DNA from: Tubiluchus corallicola
Lineage: Eukaryota; Priapulida; Priapulimorpha; Priapulimorphida; Tubiluchidae
DNA: 64,000 nucleotides
NCBI GenBank assembly: GCA_030141605.1
Contig: JAQGDQ010000039.1
Coordinates: 681,146-745,145, forward strand
Direction of reading: 5' to 3'
The first letter of the stretch is position 1. Each line of letters begins with the position of its first letter. The position numbers and the translations under genes are program-made. Positions 56,901 to 64,000 of the stretch are shown piece after piece. The notes under the pieces were generated by a model that ran no database searches, was not told where the DNA came from, and saw only the letters and a program-made list of their open reading frames with translations.

Positions 56901-57440
56901 AGCAAAGTTTTTTTGCAGCTACAGTTACTATTATCAATTACAGTCAATTAAAACTTTAAATGAGAAACTGTTAATGTTATTTTTTTTGCTTTTTGATGAA
57001 TTCTGTTGCCCGAAATGTAATGAAAACCATTTACCAACAACAACACAATAATCTCAAACTCAAAGTTTAATGCTACTTAATGCTTTATACCAAATAAATA
57101 TTTTACAAGTTAAAACTGAACTCTTTAAGCTAAGTGTAAAATCACCCAACACCTTTTTTATGTTTGCAGCCTTGCAGAATTCCATGCTTATATGTAATAT
57201 GTTGTGTAGTACATGCACATTTTGGGGTATAAACCTGCAGATTAATATTTACATAAACACCAAGATTTAGTGAGCTAGAATAGCAGAATTTCTGAGGGAA
57301 CTGCAGAAACTTTGTTAAGTGTGCCTCTTATGCTGTTCACCGGCTTACGCCATTTTTTCAAATGTGCCTGCAGCAAGATTCATTTGGTGAGAGACACAAG
57401 TGATTTAAATTTCTTTTGCATTATTAAACAAGCATTTTGC

Positions 57441-57484
<44 letters not shown>

Positions 57485-60400
57485 TAATTTCTATATTTTA
57501 AGTGGATATTAAAATACAATGTTGTTCAAGGGTTGTTTTTTTTTCTTAAAGTTAAAAAAGTATCTTCAGGCTGCAACTGTCTTTAACGTTCATGTTTAAT
57601 CTTTTGATTTTTCATTAAAGTCAGGCAAATTATAATCTTAACTTTTACAATTTGCAAATTATTTGCTAGTGATTCAGCGTAAGTAGTGGTCTTGGCCCTG
57701 GTTGCAGTATATAGAAAACAAAAAGTCTGTATGGACTTAATGTGGACTGGACTGGACTGCAAGCTGTAGATGTACAGTGCAATTCTGGTATAAAATCCTG
57801 TGTATTGTATTAACCTCTTTATGTGCGCAGAACGAAGTTTCTTTTCACTTTGAATTTTTAACCAGTTATTATAAGATAAGTCCAGGTGTCTGACCTCATT
57901 TTTTATCAGATTTTTAACTAGATTTTTGCTATTTTGCTGTGTTTTAACTATTTTTCTAGGCACTCTTTAAGTACATATCTTTGTCCATTTTCGCACAAAC
58001 ATGTTTATCATTAATACTAGTGATCAATAGATTACCTTTGGGCAAATCTTCATTATTTTGTTTTTCTTCCTGTACTAATTGATGTATCGTTATAGCAAGT
58101 ACCTTATTATTTACTATCTCTAGGCGAAAACTACATTAAATTCTATTACATACCTGTATATAATTGTGTTCCCTATGGCAAGAGTTCAGCATTGAACTTG
58201 TTGAGTTGTTGATTTAAGGATTAAGTCGTTACTCTGATCTAATTTATGTCAAATCCTGCTGAGTAATCAATCAGTTTACATCAGTTACAATTCAGTTTAC
58301 ATTGATTACTTGTAAAAAAATGCTAGTTTTTAATACTAATAAGTGGCAAGTTGGGTTGTCAGATTGTCCAGTAGTGCGTACTTGGTAACCGAAGTTAAGC
58401 AATGGTTAGCCTAGAGAGTGAGTAGATGAGTGGCATGGTTCAGTATTCGGTTGTGGCTCTTCCATTATTCCATTAGCTAGAGTGATTCTAAGGGTGCGTA
58501 AAGAGGATGGTATGATGCACTCATGAAAGGGTATAGCCACCAATCCGTGCTAAATTTTATAGAACATTGTGGCTTGGCAGTGGTCTGTTCTCCAAACTAT
58601 CCCATCTTAGTTGCTGAAGCAGTGATGTTACAATGCCTTCTTCTCGCTGATATTCATTTTTCACGAAACGAGCTGCTTGGTGTTGAACCTTCTCCCAAGT
58701 TGGTGATATTACGTTTTGTATAGAGCTCCACGCACAGCAAACATATTCCATATTAGGTCTAACTAAGGTGTGATAAACAATCTGCTTTACTTCCTCAGAA
58801 CTATCGGTGAGTGTGCTTCGTAGTAGAATGCTATTACTTTTAGATTTTATCTATCTGAATGGTCAACTTGTTTGACACTAGCCTGACTTCTAGTTACTAT
58901 TTAAGGAGATTTAGCATCACAAAGTTTTCAGTATTGAAAACTAATGTTACCGCTTTGTATTTACCTACTGTTGATTTTTCTTTACTCACAGATATGGGAC
59001 CGGAAAACGCTAGACTGCATTCAAGTGTTAACTGGTCACACAGGGTCAGTGTTGTGCTTCCAATACGATGAAAACGTTATTATAACTGGTTCTAGTGACT
59101 CAACAGTGAGGTAAGAATCACTTCTAATTAGATGTAGTAGTTCTTAATTCGTGAGTAGCACATTCTAAGAGAACCCTTTTTTGTTACGTATCCAGTTCAT
59201 GGATAATTACTTTTACTTTTACCGTTACTTTTAATTTCTGTAAACTAGCAAATACATAGCGTTAGTGTAGATACTTGTAGGGCAAACACCTCGGGCAGGG
59301 ATAAATACAATGGTTAAGTGAATGGTGAACTCAATCAAAAGGGTGAACGATACAGTTAGACAATGTTCGTAAGAAAACTACATTGAGTCGCTCTTTAATG
59401 CCGGGCAGTACATTAGTAACACTACAGCCTGTGGAAATGACAAACTGAGCCTTTGATCAAAATTAATACCAAACAACATTTTTTATGAATAACCCAAAAT
59501 AAAATGACTGGTCCACCTCTGTTATATTGTGCAATTGTTGTGCAGGTGTGGAGTTTAACTGTTGTTTAGGTGCCGTAAGTCATTTATTTCACATAACACA
59601 TTTACAACAATGTTGTGTACAAAAATACAGTGAAAAGGCCTATGATGAACATAGTACTATTTATTTACTGTTTCTGAATGAGAAACACCTCACAAACATG
59701 TCTACCTATATATAAATGTAAATGTGTTGTAGGGCAATCAAAAATCAGGGCTTGTAACATTGTCCCCACACTGTGAAAGTAAAAAAATGTAATGGATATA
59801 GGGTATATTGGGGTAATGTCAGCCACATTTAGATTTTTTTCAATGAGTTTCTTTGAACTTTGAATTTGCTTTAATATTTTATAAATACTATATACATATA
59901 CACACTATATAAATATTCTATAAAATGCCAGTCAGGTCATGTGACATAATTTTAGTGTATAATAATTGGGTGGCCGACATTAGCCGATGGCCGACATTGC
60001 CCCACTATATAAACTAAAAACTATAAGGTGAGTCACGTGATAAAGAAAAATATTTAGTGCTACAGAGCGGCATGATACAATGAATGAACCTCACATATGG
60101 GGTACTGTAAAAATCAAATCATTTGTGCATTCTGCTCCTGTATACTACTGCACACCTTTTTGGAACATTTCATTTTTTGTAATTTTTGCAAACTGTTGAA
60201 CTGCTTTGTGTTGATAGAGTGTGGGCTGTGAATACTGGAGAGATGCTAAACACAATCATTCACCATTGTGAGGCTGTGCTTCATCTTCGCTTTAGTGATG
60301 GAATGATGGTTACTTGTTCCAAGGTAATTACTGTTTATCGTTGTAATTTAAATATTTTCCTGTAAGCTGAGTTATTCTCACTGGTCGTACTAATCATACT

Positions 60401-63400
60401 ACTCAGTAGGCAATCAGTCTTGAAAGAGGCCCAATGTTTGTTTTGATTTGTCTTGGTTTTTTGATTTGATTATTATGACTTTATCAAGATATTTAATATT
60501 TTTTAGAATATTTAAAAATTTTCTCACATAAACATGTTCCAGACCTCTGACATAATGTTACGAAAAATAAGTGTAAAACAGCTTTACGCTACAGAATGTG
60601 TAATAAATGAATAAACGATTGACGTTTTTGTCTATAAAATACTTTTGTCTGTAATATAGAATATATTATGGATGTTTAGTTTTGCATTGCTCAACTCATT
60701 TAGATTACATAGAAAGTGTCATTCTGCTGATTTTGAATGTGTTAATAATGATGTATTACTTTGGTAAGCATTTGTTAGATTTTTTGGTTTTATTTCTTGT
60801 TTTCAGGATCGGTCAATAGCCGTTTGGGACATGCATTCACCAACAGAAATTAGTATTCGCCGTGTACTTGTCGGTCACCGAGCCGCAGTCAACGTGGTGG
60901 ACTTTGATCAAAAATACATTGTATCTGCGTCTGGCGATAGGACCATTAAAGTATGAAAAATATGTAGTACCTTTTTGTTAACAATTGTGTAGATACAATT
61001 TTGCTGTGTGACTATTATGAAGGTGACAAAGTTGCAAAATGATTGCATTGGTCATTGTTGTTTATTAAGGTATGGAACACGTCTACATGTGAGTTTGTAC
61101 GGACGCTAACGGGACACAAACGCGGCATTGCTTGCTTGCAATATAGAGACCGGTTAGTCGTTAGCGGCAGCTCAGATAATACAATTAGGTGAGTACTAGT
61201 TTTTGACAATTATAATTATCATCTATCACGTAACCATCATATCAAAATTTTCGCTATTTGTATTAATGTATCTGTGGACCAAAAATTTATTTTGCTGCCA
61301 AAAGTAGTGATTTGAAATGACAAATCTACTGTCAAAATTCATTACTGAATGATTTATAAAACAAAATTTACAAAATTGAGCTTACCTGTTGTTTTTGTTA
61401 AAAGTGCATGGTTTCTAATGTATACTGCAATTCTAATGCTTTTCTTTAAATATAGTTAACCAGAATTTTGAATATGGAATAAATTTTGTGATATAACATA
61501 ATATAATATAATTGTAATATTTAATTATTGTAAATACTGTTTATTAATATTATTATTATTTTTTTTGTATTGTATGATGATTATATCCCATGTGCGGGGT
61601 TCTGTCGGTGTAGCATTTTTGTATTGTAATGTATTGCATTGTATCTGTAATGCATTGTAAAGAATTGTAAAACTGTAGTGTCCTGAATCTTCAATATTTG
61701 TTTATAACTGAAGACTATACCCTTCAATGTATTGTGAGCCTATTTTTTGTGTAACAGGGCATTAATTTGTGTTTCTTATTTTAACAGGTTATGGGATGTA
61801 GAGTGTAATGTATGTTTACGAGTATTGGAAGGCCACGAAGAGTTGGTACGCTGTATACGCTTTGATAACAAGCGCATCGTTAGCGGTGCTTATGATGGGT
61901 ATGTAATAAAAAGATGTTCTTTTAGTTTTGTGCTACATAATTTGAAAACATTTATTTCCTAAGCTGCACATGAGGTACTAAGGCTGATTTCTATTTCTCA
62001 GTTTCAAAAAAATTTTATTTAAATTTTTCTTAGGAAGTATGAAATGGTTAGTTTCTTATTACAAAGTATAATTTTTTGTCTTGTTTCTTTTACGTTGACA
62101 TGTTGCATTTAGTTGAAAGCATCTCTGGGATCTATTTCTGTATTAGCTGACTTCATTAGACATGCATATGCATGTTCGTCTGTGGCCATAATATCATCAT
62201 GATTTTATGACATCATCATCGTTAGTCGACCATGAAAGTTCTAGATTCCAAGAAAAATTACCTGCAGTTAAGAAACATGAGCATCAGTTAATTGTTAATA
62301 TCAAATGCTTAATGTAGTGAATAAGATTAAAAGTACTTATTTATTATTTATATGGCACTATCATGTACAAAACATACAAAAATGTTGTACAGATGTAATA
62401 ACAGTACAAATAATAAAGCAAACATTTTACATAAACAAGCGTAATGTTTCCATGGGGAAGAATTAAAATACGATAGTAAAATGACCAAATTAATACTGTT
62501 ATTGATTTTATTGTACTAAGCTATTTTACAGTTCATTTCCTTGAGCAAATTTTGACTGTAAATGTTGCATAAATAATACAAGTTTTCCAAAATTGCCAAG
62601 ATTCAGTAGTTTAGCTTTTTTAAAACTTTGTGCATTTGTTGGTTCCCTGATATGGGAACCAAATGCAAAAAAACAGACATCAGATAGACCTGCGAGTATT
62701 AAGGAGTATTTAACTATTAAATTTTTGTTGCATGTTGTGTTTTTTTCTAGTAAAATCAAGGTCTGGGATTTGCAAGCGGCGCTCGATCCTCGTACGCCCT
62801 CCGGTCTCTTATGTCTTCGCACACTTGTTGTAAGTATTTTAATTAGATTATGTTATAGACTGAAGTTAACTATTAACTTGAGAAAATTAGTACTATTCTG
62901 TGATAAATAATGCTAGCTCATAATTTCCATTGGATTGCTTTTGTATAATGTTTTTTTACTTTATACTTATTACTTTATACTTTTTACTTTATAGCAACTT
63001 TTTACTTATGTGTTTTAATCCTACGGTAGACGGACAATAAAAATATTCTGTTTCTAATTGCCTGGGTAATATTTTTTATCGCACCCCTAGCCGGGAATAT
63101 TATAATTTTTTTATACGTTCATATACTTAACTTGACGCAGTATGAAAGCATATTTTTTGAATTAAAGATGTAAAACGCAATAATTATTGTAACATTGTTC
63201 TTTTGGGAACGCAGGATGCAGCCATGTTTTTCCACGGCTAACTCTCGGTGATGGTTGCAATTTTGTATGGTGGTCACTGTATTGGAGGCTAAAAAGTACA
63301 GAATTTTCTGCCAAATCCGTCTATTAACGACCGAGTAATGTTGCCACATACCATAATTATCAGAACATACACATTCGTGATACAAAAAAGAAACTATACA

Positions 63401-63914
63401 ATAATCGATAATTGTACAATAATTTAGTAATGCGCCACTAAAACTGATTTCAAAAATATTCCACAATTCAGCTTTAAACATTCACAGGGCTGTAAAAAAT
63501 TGTATTAAAGTTTATTATTCCCTCCCTACTGACATTTTTTGAGCTCATGAGGTAAGACAGAAACAAATCTTTTTTTGTGGACGGCCTTATAAAGAAAGCA
63601 GTCTCAGAAAATGGGTATTGTATATTGTTGCTTCTTTCACTGTATTGTATTTTTGTTGTGTACACACATTTACTATTACAAAGTTGTTTGTGGTATGGCT
63701 TGTGGTTGTTCTTGTAAACATTATAATTAATATGATTTTGCATCTTATTCAGGAGCACACAGGTCGGGTATTCCGGCTACAGTTTGATGAGTTCCAGATT
63801 GTTTCCAGTTCACATGATGATACTATTCTAATATGGGATTTCCTAAATGTACCAAATCCTCCTACCGACTCAACAAGATCTCCATCACGCACTTACACGT
63901 ATGTGTCTAGGTAA
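53967..63914 (+). CDS. BTRC: Beta-TrCP F-box/WD40 protein, substrate receptor of SCF ubiquitin ligase, 12 exons
   Basis: Exons: 53967-54002, 54441-54741, 55182-55368, 56101-56194, 56335-56472, 58992-59110, 60218-60323, 60807-60950, 61070-61188, 61788-61898, 62751-62829, 63753-63914. All phases agree, giving 531 residues, close to vertebrate BTRC/FBXW11. Beta-TrCP recruits phosphorylated DSG-type substrates (such as beta-catenin or I-kappa-B) to Skp1-Cul1. It has the dimerisation (D) domain ([20 protein letters not shown]...[18 protein letters not shown], about 68-112) and an F-box ([20 protein letters not shown], 114-133, ending near 160). Seven WD40 repeats (about 215-515) include [20 protein letters not shown] and [16 protein letters not shown], and the C terminus is [12 protein letters not shown]. 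The DNA-encoded start [12 protein letters not shown] is a 12-codon first exon chosen by frame and its GAG|gttagt donor; an alternative ATG at 54478 lies in exon 2. BTRC and FBXW11 are vertebrate duplicates, so this may be their single ancestor. Confidence 0.95.
57442..57482. repeat. (TA)n microsatellite
   Basis: About 20 uninterrupted TA units within intron 5 of the beta-TrCP gene. Confidence 0.95.
58370..58463 (+). repeat. 5S rRNA-like sequence, possibly a SINE head or pseudogene
   Basis: CCGAAGTTAAGCAA, then GAGTAGATGAGTGGC and AGTATTCGGTTGTGGCTCTT occur in the order of the internal promoter (A box and C box) and 3' stem of 5S rRNA. The spacing is shortened and the first 30-40 bases of a 5S gene are not recognisable. 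It is not an intact 5S gene. Chance similarity is possible. Confidence 0.3.
58500..58845 (-). mobile_element. Non-LTR reverse-transcriptase remnant (thumb region)
   Basis: The minus strand reads [20 protein letters not shown], then [27 protein letters not shown] and [13 protein letters not shown], followed after a frameshift by TMFYKI-stop-HGLVAIP. The L-V-R-P-x-x-E-Y...W-S...V-Q-x-x-A-A-R-F...L-x-W-x-x-L-E-x-R order is diagnostic of the region after the RT catalytic core in CR1/Jockey/RTE-like elements. It is antisense to the host gene. Confidence 0.75.
59804..60009. mobile_element. Short MITE with GGGGTAATGTCAGCCA ends (intron 6 of the beta-TrCP gene)
   Basis: The left end TATATTGGGGTAATGTCAGCCA, and the reverse complement of the right end with GGGGCAATGTCGGCCA, form an inverted repeat of about 20 bp ending in TA-rich flanks. 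The element is about 206 bp and non-coding. A TA target site is plausible, pointing to a mariner-like source, but the flanks are TATA-rich so this is weak. Confidence 0.55.
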
Positions 63915-64000
63915 GGGTTGGCATATGTGGGGTAACTTAAAGCTTCCTCTAACTGCATCGTGTTTCTTAATACATTTATGGAAGTATCTTTTGTGGTGAG

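Larger units (their letters stand above)
56473..58991 (+). other. Intron 5 of the beta-TrCP gene (2.5 kb)
   Basis: This is the largest intron of the gene. It contains a (TA)n tract, a 5S-rRNA-like segment and a minus-strand LINE fragment, listed separately. The rest is A+T-rich sequence with nothing recognised. Confidence 0.7.

Overview
The window is eukaryotic nuclear DNA from an animal, probably an early-branching or other marine invertebrate; the lineage cannot be fixed from sequence alone. The evidence is spliced GT-AG genes, metazoan cell-cycle genes (a beta-TrCP F-box/WD40 protein and a HURP/DLGAP5 protein), A+T-rich intergenic DNA, and many decayed non-LTR retroelements, one Penelope-like remnant and several MITE families. 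There is no bacterial, organellar, phage or CRISPR content.

Layout. 1-16 kb: no convincing gene, only MITEs, microsatellites and tandem repeats. 16.6-37.1 kb (minus strand): a complete 10-exon gene, assembled here exon by exon, for a 425-residue YeeE/YedE-family sulfur-compound (thiosulfate-type) membrane transporter with a possible mitochondrial leader. Its fourth intron is 11.5 kb long. It holds LINE and Penelope remnants and, on the same strand, an intronless, almost intact squalene synthase (FDFT1) copy with two in-frame stop codons. 37-48 kb: a gene-free block of LINE fragments in both orientations, MITE copies and long dinucleotide repeats. 49.5-51.5 kb (plus): an intronless DLGAP5/HURP reading frame of 660 codons. 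52.4-53.1 kb: a pogo-like MITE. 53.97-63.9 kb (plus): a complete 12-exon beta-TrCP (BTRC/FBXW11) gene encoding 531 residues.

The genes do not form a pathway cluster. DLGAP5 (mitotic spindle, with a KEN box) and beta-TrCP (SCF ubiquitin ligase) both act in cell-cycle control, but their adjacency is probably incidental. The most unusual content is the intron-bearing animal YeeE gene with a changed core motif, and the squalene synthase pseudogene nested in its large intron. Three hAT-like MITEs have recognisable terminal inverted repeats and 7-of-8 matching 8-bp target duplications.
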